Shown piece by piece: positions 17,701 through 26,700 of a stretch of 40,119 nt of DNA. The DNA comes from Propylenella binzhouense. Lineage in GTDB: Bacteria > Pseudomonadota > Alphaproteobacteria > Rhizobiales > Afifellaceae. How positions within the stretch are numbered: position 1 is the first letter of the stretch; every line of letters begins with the position of its first letter. The stretch lies in NCBI RefSeq assembly GCF_009866965.1, contig NZ_SPKJ01000031.1, positions 1 to 40,119 on the forward strand, read 5' to 3'. The position numbers and the translations under genes were made by a program. Below the pieces are notes generated by a model. It was not told the DNA's origin and searched no databases. It saw only the letters and a program-made list of their open reading frames with translations.

Positions 17701-17841
17701 GACGGTGATCACCGTCTCCTCGACCTCCGGGTATTCGCGGATCGACATGTTGATGAAGCCCTGCGCCCCGAGGAGCAGGACGAGCAGGCTGACGACGATC
17801 GTGAGGACCGGACGCCGGATGAAGAGTTCGGAGAAGTTCAT
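14764..17841 (-). CDS. RND efflux pump inner-membrane permease (HAE1 family)
   Basis: The 1025-residue proton-driven RND transporter has the expected length for AcrB/MexB-like HAE1 pumps. The N-terminus FSELFIRRPVLTIVVSLLVLL is the first membrane helix. A periplasmic porter domain follows (PGAGAELMQGFITTPV; STMNPQQVTEYI). The proton-relay pair DD lies in TM4 (AIGLVVDDAIVVVENIHRHLE). A second periplasmic domain and helices end in GLITKHGILMVEFANQ and the C-terminal membrane bundle. It overlaps the adaptor gene by ATGA upstream and the HAD gene by ATGA downstream. The operon has no outer-membrane channel gene. Likely substrates are hydrophobic or amphiphilic compounds, but nothing visible specifies them. 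Confidence 0.95.
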   Translation of the reverse strand: MNFSELFIRRPVLTIVVSLLVLLLGAQGFINMSIREYPEVEETVITVTTTYPGAGAELMQGFITTPVAKAVATADGVDYVTSKSSLGSSTVTVNMRLNADPDQALVDVIAKVQQVRGQLPTDAEDPIIQKGTGQTFALMYLAVRSSTMNPQQVTEYISRVVQSRFSTIEGVGEVQILGGREFAMRIWLDPLKMAARSVTASDVLSAIRASNFLSAPGKTQNEFVAYTIETATTLQTPEAMGQLPVRSEGAEVVRLGDVARVEFGPESEDVKVSFNGEQGIFLGISGGPEANPLDVSSAVRAELPQIQRELPPGMALDLVYDATESIQASIEEVFRTIGEAVVIVVLVILLFLGSFRSVLVPIVTIPLSLVGVCFVLWALDYSINTLTLLAMVLAIGLVVDDAIVVVENIHRHLERGEPPMQAAIVGMREIFGAVVAMTITLAAVYAPIGFVQGLTGSLFREFAFTLAGAVIISGFIAVTLSPMMSARLLPGHGAKVSRFQSFVDRRFESLSSWYGRRVSGSLDYRPVTLFIVLALFGTMIFLFLNTSSELAPEEDRGALFALITAPAYATSDYTEMYAEQMRTRTADIKEVDARFSVVGFGGSSSAFAAWVLKPWGERDRSQDEVKNQIQGIIDKVAGVQAFVFSPPSLPGSGGGMPIQYVIRSIGDASDVYAVAEQIKDRAMKSGRFIVVQNSLAFTLPQARVTIDRDRAAALGVSISEIGTTLNALVGGGSVSKFDRESRSYDVITQVPQHDRFNPENLGDYFVRSASGAMVPLSAVIRVETQAVATAIEQFNELNSATLSALPLPGVTTGDGLQALRDIASEVMPTGFFEDFAGQSRLEVTEGNSTLIAFGLAIVIIYLVLAAQFESFRDPLIIMMTVPLSIFGALVPLNLGLATLNIYTQVGLITLIGLITKHGILMVEFANQQRETGLTKREAIVAAARVRLRPILMTTAAIVLAVIPLLRAEGAGAAARFSMGLVIAAGMTIGTLFTLFVLPMFYTLIATRDAEATHILRGDAHLSPAE

Positions 17842-19058
17842 CGGCTGCTCGCCTGCTCTTCGAGCGCGACCTTGGCAGGATCAATGCTGTTGTCGATCGC
17901 CACCGGCGCGTTGTTGGAGAGCTTGTTCTGCCCCGAGGTGATGACCTGCTGCCCCGGCTCCAGGCCCTTGGCGATCTCCACGAGCTGCCCCTGGCGCCGC
18001 CCGAGCACGACGAAGACCTGCTTGGCCACCAGCTTCGGCCCCTCCTCGCCGCCGGCCGCCGGCTCTTCGGCACCGGTGGATGCGGCCGGCGCGGCAGGCG
18101 GAGCGGCGCCGCCGGCGCTCCCCGCCTCGCCTTCCGCCGCCGACGGCTTCTCCTCCTCGACGACGAAGACATAGTCGCCGTAGAGGCTCGTCACGACGCT
18201 CGTCTGCGGAATCGCGATGATGTTGGCCTCGGCGGGCAGACGGATGCGCACCTGGACGAACTGGCCGGGGCGGAGCACGCCGTCCGAATTCTCTACCTCG
18301 GCGCGCACCGACACCAGCCTGGTGGCCGGATCGATCTTCGGATCGATCCCGGTGATCCGGCCTCTGTAACGGAAATCATCGCCCTGGAGAGCGAACATCG
18401 CCTCCTGCCCGAGCCTCAGATCGCCAAGGCGCTGCTCGGGAACGGTGAAATCGGCCTTCATCGTATCGAGCTGCTGGAGCGTCGCGATGCTGGTGCCGGC
18501 CTGCACGAACGCGCCGACATCCACCCGCGGGATGCCGATCGTGCCGGAGAACGGCGCCTTGATAGCCTTCTGTTCGATGACGGCCTTGAGCCGCTCCAGC
18601 GTGGAGCGGGAGGCGGCGAGCGTCGTCTGCGCCTCCTGCAGGGTGGCTTCCGAGCTGACGCCGCGCTGCTCGAGGCGGGTGGCGCGCTCGAGCTGCGCCT
18701 CGTCGCGCTTGATCGCGGCCTGCGCGGCGATGAGCTCCGCGCGCTCGATCGCGTCGTCGATCTGGACGAGAAGCTGGCCCTCCTCCACCTGATCGTTCGC
18801 ATTGAAGGCGACCTTCGTCACGACGCCGGCGGTCTGGGAGGCGACGTCCACCCCCTGAGCCGCCACCAGCGAACCGATCGCCTCGATTTCGGGCGCCCAG
18901 TTCATCGGGCGCACCTCGGCCGCCGAGACGGTGACGGTCGGGACCGGCCTCGATGCGAAGAACTGTCCGATCATTTTGGCGCGGAACAGGTTGAAGCCGA
19001 CCAGCCCGCCGACGACCAGGCCCACCAGCAAGATGGCAATGAGAAAGCGCTTGATCAT
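17838..19058 (-). CDS. RND efflux periplasmic adaptor (membrane fusion protein)
   Basis: The 406-residue adaptor has an N-terminal anchor (FLIAILLVGLVVGGLVGF), a lipoyl domain (about 68-105, DVASQTAGVVTKV) and an alpha-hairpin (about 105-165). The second lipoyl half reads KAPFSGTIGIPRVDVGAFV, and beta-barrel and membrane-proximal domains follow. Residues about 300-340 form a low-complexity Ala/Gly/Pro/Glu insert inside the distal domain, with no family equivalent that I recognise. The gene starts the leftward efflux operon; its stop overlaps the pump start (ATGA). The operon promoter should lie in 19059-19273, a stretch where I saw no clear boxes. Confidence 0.92.
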   Translation of the reverse strand: MIKRFLIAILLVGLVVGGLVGFNLFRAKMIGQFFASRPVPTVTVSAAEVRPMNWAPEIEAIGSLVAAQGVDVASQTAGVVTKVAFNANDQVEEGQLLVQIDDAIERAELIAAQAAIKRDEAQLERATRLEQRGVSSEATLQEAQTTLAASRSTLERLKAVIEQKAIKAPFSGTIGIPRVDVGAFVQAGTSIATLQQLDTMKADFTVPEQRLGDLRLGQEAMFALQGDDFRYRGRITGIDPKIDPATRLVSVRAEVENSDGVLRPGQFVQVRIRLPAEANIIAIPQTSVVTSLYGDYVFVVEEEKPSAAEGEAGSAGGAAPPAAPAASTGAEEPAAGGEEGPKLVAKQVFVVLGRRQGQLVEIAKGLEPGQQVITSGQNKLSNNAPVAIDNSIDPAKVALEEQASSR

Positions 19059-19273
19059 GACGTTCGGGCAGGCCTTGAAAGATGAAACGGTGGCCGGAGA
19101 CGGGTCCGTCGCTCGATACGCCCGACCCTCTCGCGGCAGAAGTTCCGGCCGAATCCGGCCGGCCCCGGATGCGCGGAACGACAGCGAGAAATTAGCGGAT
19201 CGGCCGCGTGTGTCCAGTAGACGGCCGAAGCCGATGCTGCAATCGCAAAATCACGATGGGGCGACGTGCCCGG

Positions 19274-20449
19274 TCAAACGGCCGCGCGGCCGAGATCGCC
19301 CGTCATCGCGGCGTCGAAAATCGCCAGCGCCCCGTCGACCGTGAGGGCGACCGGATTGCCGCCGGCGGTCGGATCGACGACGGCCATTTCGGCGATCCGC
19401 TGCCGGTCCGAACCGTCGAGGCCGAAATCGGCGAGCGTGTCCGGCACGCCGATCGCGGCGCGGAGCGCAAGCACCGCCGTCAGGAACCCGTCATATCCGT
19501 CGGCGATGCCGAGATAGCCGGCCGCCCGCTTGATCTTCGGCGTGATGGCCTCGCGGTTGAACGCCAGCACATAGGGCATGAAGACGGCGTTGGTCATGCC
19601 GTGATGGGTGTCGTAGAGCGCGCCGACCGGATGGGAGAGCGCATGGATGGCGCCGAGGCCCTTCTGGAACGCGGTCGCTCCCATCGCCGCGGCGGCCATC
19701 ATGTGGGCGCGCGCGGGAATGTCGGAGCCGTCGGCGACCGCTCTCGGCAGGCTGTCGAAGACGAGGCGCATGCCCTCCACCGCGATGCCGTCGGCCATCG
19801 GGTGGAAGGCCGGCGCGCAATAGGCCTCGAGGCAGTGCGCGAGCGCGTCCATGCCGGTCCCGGCGGTGATGCGCGGCGGCATCCCGACCGTCAGCTCCGG
19901 ATCGCAGATGACGGTGGTCGGCATCATCTTCGGATGGAAGATCACCTTCTTGGTATGGGTCGCCTCGTCGGTAATGACGCCGGCGCGGCCGACTTCCGAG
20001 CCCGTCCCCGCCGTCGTCGGCACTGCGATGATCGGCGCGATGCCGGCCGGATCGGCGCGCGTCCACCAGTCGCCGATATCCTCGAAGTCCCAGACCGGCC
20101 GGCTCTGCCCCACCATGAAGGCGATCAGCTTGCCGACGTCGAGGGCGCTGCCGCCGCCGAATGCGACCACGCCGTCATGGCCGCCGGCGCGGAACGCCTC
20201 GACGCCGGCGACGAGGTTCGACTCGACCGGATTGGGCTTGACGTCGGAAAAGATGCCGGCTTCGGTGCCGGCGAGACGGAGGACGTCGAGGGCGCGGGCC
20301 GTGATCGGGAGCGGCCGGAGCACCGGATCGGTGACGAGGAGGGGCCGCGCGATGCCCGCCGACCGGCAGGCTTCGGCGAGTTCGGCGATGCGCCCGGTGC
20401 CGAAGCGGACGGTGGTGGGATAATTCCAGTTCGCCGCCAACTGCACCAT
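19274..20449 (-). CDS. iron-containing (group III) alcohol dehydrogenase
   Basis: The 391-residue Fe-ADH family protein has NAD-binding GGGSALDVGK (98-107) and AVPTTAGTGSEVG. Predicted metal ligands are D201 and H205 (GMDALAHCLEAY), H269 (IHALSHPVGALYDTHHG) and H283, with the spacing of FucO (D196, H200, H263, H277). The likely reaction is NAD-dependent oxidation of a primary alcohol. It is the last gene of the leftward catabolic cluster after the aldehyde dehydrogenase, so it may supply that enzyme's aldehyde. ATG 20449 has GGGG-rich sequence upstream. The 121-base leader contains an AT-rich patch (minus strand GCTATTATAAG) and a 10-bp direct repeat, which suggests an internal promoter. Confidence 0.93.
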   Translation of the reverse strand: MVQLAANWNYPTTVRFGTGRIAELAEACRSAGIARPLLVTDPVLRPLPITARALDVLRLAGTEAGIFSDVKPNPVESNLVAGVEAFRAGGHDGVVAFGGGSALDVGKLIAFMVGQSRPVWDFEDIGDWWTRADPAGIAPIIAVPTTAGTGSEVGRAGVITDEATHTKKVIFHPKMMPTTVICDPELTVGMPPRITAGTGMDALAHCLEAYCAPAFHPMADGIAVEGMRLVFDSLPRAVADGSDIPARAHMMAAAAMGATAFQKGLGAIHALSHPVGALYDTHHGMTNAVFMPYVLAFNREAITPKIKRAAGYLGIADGYDGFLTAVLALRAAIGVPDTLADFGLDGSDRQRIAEMAVVDPTAGGNPVALTVDGALAIFDAAMTGDLGRAAV

Positions 20450-20536
20450 GACCCCCCGGACCCCTGACTTTTAGCTGACTTATAATAGCAGATTTTGTGT
20501 ACGATTGGATACGGCTGTGTGTCCGGCCTCGGATAA

Positions 20537-20557
20537 TTCCCGCATGTTTCCCGCATG
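20537..20557. repeat. 10-bp direct repeat with 11-base period in the Fe-ADH leader
   Basis: TTCCCGCATG occurs at 20537-20546 and again at 20548-20557, one helical turn apart; the second copy extends into the palindrome CCGCATGCGG (20551-20560). It lies just after the aldehyde dehydrogenase stop and about 90 bases upstream of the iron alcohol dehydrogenase. This helical phasing is typical of tandem regulator binding sites. No factor can be named. Confidence 0.4.
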
Positions 20558-20570
20558 CGGCCGGGAATCG

Positions 20571-21953
<1,383 letters not shown>

Positions 21954-22219
21954 GGCGTGGTCTTTCCCGCTCTCGGCATCGCGTCCTCCATCCGCCGGCA
22001 TGTCGCATCCATGAGGTCAGGGCATTCGGGAAAAGCGGCGGCCGCGAGGTCCCTGGCCGGCGCGATCCAGGTCAGCCCTTCATGGCGCCGAACAGCGGAT
22101 GAGCAGCTTCCGGTCCGGCTTTCGCATGCCCGCTCCGGCCGCACACGGTTCCGCTCCACCGATCGGCTTCTCATCGGTCTCGGTCAAGGGATTCGTTCCC
22201 TCGTCGCGCTCCGCCGGCC

Positions 22220-23590
22220 TCAATACCGCTCGAAGCCGCGCTTCAGCTCCCAGTCGGTGATCCTGCGATCATATTCGAACTGCTCCCACTTCGCCGTGTG
22301 GACGTAATGGTCGACGACCTCGTCCCCGAAGGCGGCGCGCAGCATATCCGATCCGTCCATCAGAGCGGCCGCCTCGCGCAAGGTTTTCGGCACGTCGGCC
22401 AGCCCCTCCTCGCGATAGGCGTCGCCCGCGAAGGGCGGCGGCAGTTCGAGCTCCTCCTCGATGCCGGCGAGGCCGGCTGCAAGGAGAGCCGCAAAGGCCA
22501 GATACGGATTGAGATCGGCGCCGCCAATCCGGCATTCGGTGCGGATCGCCTTAGAGTGCTCGCCGCAGAGCCTGAAGCCGGCGGTCCTGTTGTCGCGGCT
22601 CCAGATCGCCTTGGTCGGGGCGAAGGTGCCGACCTGGAAGCGCTTGTAGGAGTTCACGTAAGGGGCCAGGAACCACGTGATCTCGCCGGCATGTCTGAGC
22701 TGGCCGGCCATGAAGCGCCGCATGAGCGGGGACATGCCGAAATCGGCCGCCTCGTCGTAGAAGAGCGGCCGCTCGCCGGCGCGGTCCCAGAGCGAAGCGT
22801 GGATGTGGCAGGAAGAGCCGGCCAGATCGTAGGCCCATTTGGCCATGAAGGTGACGGCCTTGCCCTTCAGCCACGCGATCTCCTTGACCCCGTTCTTCAG
22901 GATCACGTGGCGGTCCGCCATGGCGAGCGCCGGCGCGTAGCGGACGTTGATCTCCTCCTGGCCGGGCCCCCATTCGCCCTTGGAGTTCTCGACCGGGATG
23001 CCGGCCGCCTCGAGGCCCCTGCGGATCGCCCGCATGACCTCCTCCTCCTTCGTGGTCTGGAGGACGTGGTAATCCTGGATGTAGGCGCCGGCGGTCCGGA
23101 GGTCGGCATAGCGCTTGGCCGCGGCGGTCTCATACGTCTCGTCGAAGAGATAGAACTCGAGCTCCGAGGCGAAGAAGGCCTGCCAGCCCTTCGCGGCGAG
23201 CCGGTCGAGCTGGTGCCGCAGCATCGCGCGCGGGCTGTGCGGCACGGGCCTGTGCGTGTGATGGTCGAGCACGTCGCAAAGCACCAGAGCCGTCGCGGGG
23301 AGCCAGGGCACGACCCTGAGCGTCGAGAGGTCCGGCTTCATGACGAAGTCGCCGTAGCCCTTCCGCCAGTTGGCGGCGGCGTAGCCGGGCACCGGCTCCA
23401 TGTCGATGTCGTTGGCGAGGAGGTAGTCGCAGGCATGCGTCTCCTCATAGGCGCCGTCGAGGAAATACTCCGCCTGGAAGCGCTTGCCGATGAGCCGGCC
23501 CTGCATGTCCGTGAAGCAGACGAGCACGGTGTCGATCGTGCCGCCCGCGACCGCGCCGGCGAGCTCGGAGAGCGACAGCATTCCCTTCAT
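22220..23590 (-). CDS. glutamine-synthetase-family gamma-glutamylamide synthetase (PuuA-like)
   Basis: The 456-residue GS-superfamily ligase has metal/ATP residues in SELEFYLF and EWGPGQEEINVRYA. The substrate/phosphate region is SSCHIHASLWD, the NSYKRF and IWSRDNRTAGFRL loops are present, and the terminal CRIGGADLNPYLAFAALLAAG block replaces the canonical E-x-R-xPD-ANPYL block. The N-terminal THACDYLLANDIDMEPVPGY marks the GlnA-III/PuuA-type group, whose members join glutamate to amines (polyamines, ethanolamine, isopropylamine) rather than to ammonia. Neighbours are an aldehyde dehydrogenase, an alcohol dehydrogenase, a TRAP importer and an amidohydrolase, which supports an amine or amino-alcohol substrate. 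Starts at 23590 or 23581 are both possible. A strong hairpin separates it from dctP. It is not the housekeeping glnA. Confidence 0.9.
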   Translation of the reverse strand: MKGMLSLSELAGAVAGGTIDTVLVCFTDMQGRLIGKRFQAEYFLDGAYEETHACDYLLANDIDMEPVPGYAAANWRKGYGDFVMKPDLSTLRVVPWLPATALVLCDVLDHHTHRPVPHSPRAMLRHQLDRLAAKGWQAFFASELEFYLFDETYETAAAKRYADLRTAGAYIQDYHVLQTTKEEEVMRAIRRGLEAAGIPVENSKGEWGPGQEEINVRYAPALAMADRHVILKNGVKEIAWLKGKAVTFMAKWAYDLAGSSCHIHASLWDRAGERPLFYDEAADFGMSPLMRRFMAGQLRHAGEITWFLAPYVNSYKRFQVGTFAPTKAIWSRDNRTAGFRLCGEHSKAIRTECRIGGADLNPYLAFAALLAAGLAGIEEELELPPPFAGDAYREEGLADVPKTLREAAALMDGSDMLRAAFGDEVVDHYVHTAKWEQFEYDRRITDWELKRGFERY

Positions 23591-23647
23591 CGACGTCCAC
23601 CCCGGGATTCGTGACGCGCTTCCTGGCGTCGATCCGCTGCACGAGAA

Positions 23648-23671
23648 CCGGCCGGGCGGACGCCCGGCCGG
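23648..23671 (-). terminator. 11-bp perfect hairpin between dctP and the synthetase gene
   Basis: CCGGCCGGGCG (23648-23658), GA, then CGCCCGGCCGG (23661-23671) form a perfect inverted repeat 17 bases after the dctP stop. Hairpins directly after substrate-binding-protein genes often stabilise their mRNA or attenuate downstream transcription. With no U-tract, partial termination or 3'-end protection are equally possible. Confidence 0.55.
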
Positions 23672-23687
23672 CGGAGACCGGCGCCGC

Positions 23688-24749
23688 TCAGGCGTAGCGG
23701 TACGGAGGCCCTGCCTTCTCCATGGCGGAATTGTACTTCTTCAGGATCTCCACGACCTTGGCGCTGCGCGGGCTCTGCGAGGCGATCTCCTCCCAGAACT
23801 TGGCGGCCGCCTCCTCGACCGTCCGCCATTCCGGCTCGGGGATCGAGGTCAGCTCCAGCTTGCCCTCGTTCCGGTACTTCGCCTCGCCGGCCCAATACCA
23901 GTGCAGCCGGTAGTAGTGCGAGCTGTCGATCGCCATGCGGTAGAGGCGCTGCAGGTGCGGCGGCAGCGCGTTCCACTTCTCCGTGTTGACGAAATAGGAG
24001 CCCGCCCAGGCGCCCGAGATCGGATTGGTGAGGAAGTACTTCACCACGTCGGCCCAGCCGACCGTGTGCATCTCGGTGATGCCGCACCAGCAGACCCCGT
24101 CCAGCTCGCCGGTCTGGATCGCAGGCGCGACATCCTCGTAGGGCAGCGATACCGGCACCACGCCGAACTGCGCCATGAACTGCCCGCCGGTCGGGAAGGT
24201 GTAGACGCGGAGACCCTTCAGGTCGGCGACCGAGCGGATCGGCTTGGTCGTGCCGAAATTGCAGGGGTCCCAGGATCCGGTGCTCAGCCAGGTCACGCCG
24301 TCGATCTCGGCATAGGCCTCTTCCCAGATCTCCTTGAGGCCGTACCAGTGCCAGAGCGCCGGCACGTCGAGCGAATAGCGCGAGGCGAAGGGGAAGTAGG
24401 CCCCGAACACCTTCACGTCGACGGGAGCCGCCGCGGAATCGTCGTCGCTCTGGGCGGCGTCGATGGTGCCGGCCTGCACGGCGCGGAAGAGCTCGCCCTG
24501 CGGCACGAGCTGGTCGGCCGTGTAGAGCTCGATCACCATCTCGCCGTCGGCGGCCTCGTTGAACCAGTCGATCGAGTTCTTAACCACATGCTCGGAAAGT
24601 GCCGGGCCCGCATAGGTCTGGAGCCGCCAGCGGATGGGGCTCTGCGCCTTCACGTAAGGGGCTGCGAGCGTGCCCGCCGCGGCCCCCGCCGTGACGACAC
24701 CGGCCTTCTTCAGGAATTCGCGCTTACTGAACGGATTGTCGATCGTCAT
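23688..24749 (-). CDS. dctP: TRAP transporter substrate-binding protein (DctP family)
   Basis: The 353-residue periplasmic solute receptor begins with a Tat-like signal: SKREFLKK, a KR variant of the RRxFLK motif, then an Ala/Gly-rich core and cleavage near VKA-QS. The mature part follows the DctP plan: Arg in LKGLRVYTFPTGG at the conserved carboxylate-binding position, then FGVVPVSLPYEDVAPAIQTGELDGV. An unusual CWCG follows. The ligand of such receptors is usually an organic acid or other anion, so its pairing with an amine pathway should be read with care. It lies 110 bases downstream of dctM in the same leftward cluster. A ribosome site GGAGGGAG is seen near the start (minus strand). The family is firm; the ligand is unknown. 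Confidence 0.92.
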   Translation of the reverse strand: MTIDNPFSKREFLKKAGVVTAGAAAGTLAAPYVKAQSPIRWRLQTYAGPALSEHVVKNSIDWFNEAADGEMVIELYTADQLVPQGELFRAVQAGTIDAAQSDDDSAAAPVDVKVFGAYFPFASRYSLDVPALWHWYGLKEIWEEAYAEIDGVTWLSTGSWDPCNFGTTKPIRSVADLKGLRVYTFPTGGQFMAQFGVVPVSLPYEDVAPAIQTGELDGVCWCGITEMHTVGWADVVKYFLTNPISGAWAGSYFVNTEKWNALPPHLQRLYRMAIDSSHYYRLHWYWAGEAKYRNEGKLELTSIPEPEWRTVEEAAAKFWEEIASQSPRSAKVVEILKKYNSAMEKAGPPYRYA

Positions 24750-24859
24750 CTGACACTCTCCCTCCTGAAAACCCGGGGCGTACCCTCCTCGCCCCGACCC
24801 CTACCGGGCCCTCCTGCGCCGGACGCCTCTCCGACCGGAACGCCCGCCTCCGCGGCTTC

Positions 24860-26191
24860 TCAGCCTCGCCGCCCGGAATAGAGCTCGGGCAGCCAGAGCG
24901 CGATCTGCGGAAACGCCATGATGATGACGAGCGCGATCAGCATAAGCACGAAGAACGGCGCGATGGAGCGGTAGATGTCCACCAGCGTGATCTCCGGCGG
25001 CGCCAGCGCGCGCATCAGGAAGAGATTGTAGCCGAACGGAGGCGTGATGTACGCGATCTGGCAGGTGATCGTGTAGAGAACGCCGAACCAGATCGGGTTG
25101 AACCCGAGCTTCACGACGAGCGGAATGTAGAGCGGCGCGACGATCACGAGCATCGCCGTGTCGTCCAGGAAGGTGCCCATCACGACGAAGGACAGGAGCA
25201 TCAGGATCAGCACCATCCACGGCTCGAGGTCCCAGGTGTGGAGAAGGAGGTTCTCGATCGCGCGGACGGCGCCGAGCCCGTCATAGACCGCGCTGAAGCA
25301 GAGCGCGGCGAGGATGATCCAGAGGAACATGCAGCTGATAAGGAGCGTGTTCCTGGTGGTATCCTCCAGCACGCCGCGCGTGAGCCGGCCGGAAAAGAGA
25401 GCGGCCAGCGAGGCGAGAAGCGCGCCGACCGCCGAGCTCTCCACCAGCGACGTCACGCCGGTCATGAAAAGCGCCATCATGGTGCCGAAGATGAAGAGCG
25501 GCAGCACGCCCTGGCCGAGGAGTGCGAACTTCTCCGCCCGGGTGATGCGGGCGCGCTCCTCGGCCGGGAGCGCGGGCCCGAGCGCCGGGTTGAGCCGGCA
25601 GCGTATGTAGATGTAGGCGCCGAAGATCACGGCCATCAGGAGCCCGGGCAGGATGCCGGCGAGCCAGAGCTGCAGCACGGGCTGGCGCGCGATCATGGCA
25701 TAGAGGACGAGCACGACGCTCGGCGGGATGAGGATGCCGAGCGAGCTGCCGGCCTGGATGACGCCGGTCACCATCACCTTGTCGTAGCCGCGCTTCAGGA
25801 GCTCGGGTAGCGCGACCGTCGCCCCGATCGCCATCCCGGCGACCGAGAGCCCGTTCATGGCGGCTATCAGCACCATGAGCCCGATCGTGCCGAGCGCCAG
25901 ACCGCCCTGGATCGGCCCGAACCAGACGTGGAACATCCGGTAGAGGTTCGACGCGATGCCGGATTCGGAGAGCATGTAGCCCATAAACACGAAGAACGGC
26001 ACGGTGATGAGCGGGTACCAGTTCAGGACCTGGAAGCTGGCGTTGAAGGGCATCTCGAAGGAGCCTTCGCCCCACAGCCAGAGCGCGGCCGCCGTGCCCA
26101 CGAAGCCGATCACCCCGAAGACGCGCTGGCCCGTCATGAGCAGCACCATCATCGTGGCGAACATGAAGAGGGTGATGAGCTCCGAACTCAT
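24860..26191 (-). CDS. dctM: TRAP transporter large permease (DctM)
   Basis: The 443-residue integral membrane protein has about 12 hydrophobic helices and is the sodium-coupled transport subunit of the TRAP system. Typical DctM segments are VPFFVFMGYMLSESGIA near 70, GASLGILIPPSVVLVLYAMI-like sequence near 150-170 (here GSSLGILIPPSVVLV), and the C-terminal YTITCQIAYITPPFGYNLFLMRA. Its ATG overlaps the dctQ stop (ATGA), so the two membrane subunits are translationally coupled. It is the third gene of the leftward cluster. Confidence 0.94.
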   Translation of the reverse strand: MSSELITLFMFATMMVLLMTGQRVFGVIGFVGTAAALWLWGEGSFEMPFNASFQVLNWYPLITVPFFVFMGYMLSESGIASNLYRMFHVWFGPIQGGLALGTIGLMVLIAAMNGLSVAGMAIGATVALPELLKRGYDKVMVTGVIQAGSSLGILIPPSVVLVLYAMIARQPVLQLWLAGILPGLLMAVIFGAYIYIRCRLNPALGPALPAEERARITRAEKFALLGQGVLPLFIFGTMMALFMTGVTSLVESSAVGALLASLAALFSGRLTRGVLEDTTRNTLLISCMFLWIILAALCFSAVYDGLGAVRAIENLLLHTWDLEPWMVLILMLLSFVVMGTFLDDTAMLVIVAPLYIPLVVKLGFNPIWFGVLYTITCQIAYITPPFGYNLFLMRALAPPEITLVDIYRSIAPFFVLMLIALVIIMAFPQIALWLPELYSGRRG

Positions 26192-26700
26192 GCGATCGGC
26201 CTGCCGCGCGCCGCGGCAACATCCTTGAAGAAGGTGGAGAGCGCCTGGAGCAGCATCAGGAAGATGCCGATCGTCATCACCACCTTGACCGGCCAGAGGA
26301 CCGGCCCCCAGGCGGTATAGTTCTTCTGGCCGTACTGGAGCGCGTAGTTCGTCGAGGAAATTCCGCCCGCGAACAGCACGACCAGATAGAGGATCACGAA
26401 AAGGATGGTGATGCCGTCGGTGACCGCCCGGGCGCGCGGCGTCATGCGGCCGTAGGCGAGGTCCATCCGCACATGGGCGTTCTCCTGCATCGAATAGGCG
26501 CCGCCCAGCAGGTAATAGGCGGAGAGCAGGAACTGGGACATTTCGAGCGCCCAGTTGACGGGAGCGCCCGCGATCACGCGCGAGGCCGTCGCATAAAGGA
26601 GGACGGCGCCCATGACGAAGAGGAGATGCATGGCGAACCGGCCGACCAGCCGGTTGAAGGCGTCGACGCAGCGGACATAGCGCCGGATCGCGTCAGGCAT
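26188..26700 (-). CDS. dctQ: TRAP transporter small permease (DctQ)
   Basis: The 170-residue protein has four predicted membrane helices (about 15-38, 50-68, 90-110 and 130-152), the standard DctQ topology. The sequence SQFLLSAYYLLGGAYSMQENAHVRMDL contains the helix 2-3 loop EN.HVRMD characteristic of the family. ATG 26700 overlaps the end of the amidohydrolase gene by 8 bases (ATGCCTGA), and its stop overlaps dctM by 4 bases. An in-frame start 6 codons upstream (26718) would deepen the overlap and is less likely. Confidence 0.9.
   Translation of the reverse strand: MPDAIRRYVRCVDAFNRLVGRFAMHLLFVMGAVLLYATASRVIAGAPVNWALEMSQFLLSAYYLLGGAYSMQENAHVRMDLAYGRMTPRARAVTDGITILFVILYLVVLFAGGISSTNYALQYGQKNYTAWGPVLWPVKVVMTIGIFLMLLQALSTFFKDVAAARGRPIA

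Noticed and set aside
14782-18174. A very long plus-strand open frame (over 1100 codons) across the RND genes
   Set aside because: It is antisense to clearly recognisable RND pump and adaptor genes; its translation is charged low-complexity sequence. GC-rich codon use creates such shadows.
22220-23590. The housekeeping glutamine synthetase glnA
   Set aside because: The N-terminal THACDY..MEPVPGY region and the operon with dehydrogenases and a transporter fit the PuuA/GlnA-III-type group; no glnB lies upstream.
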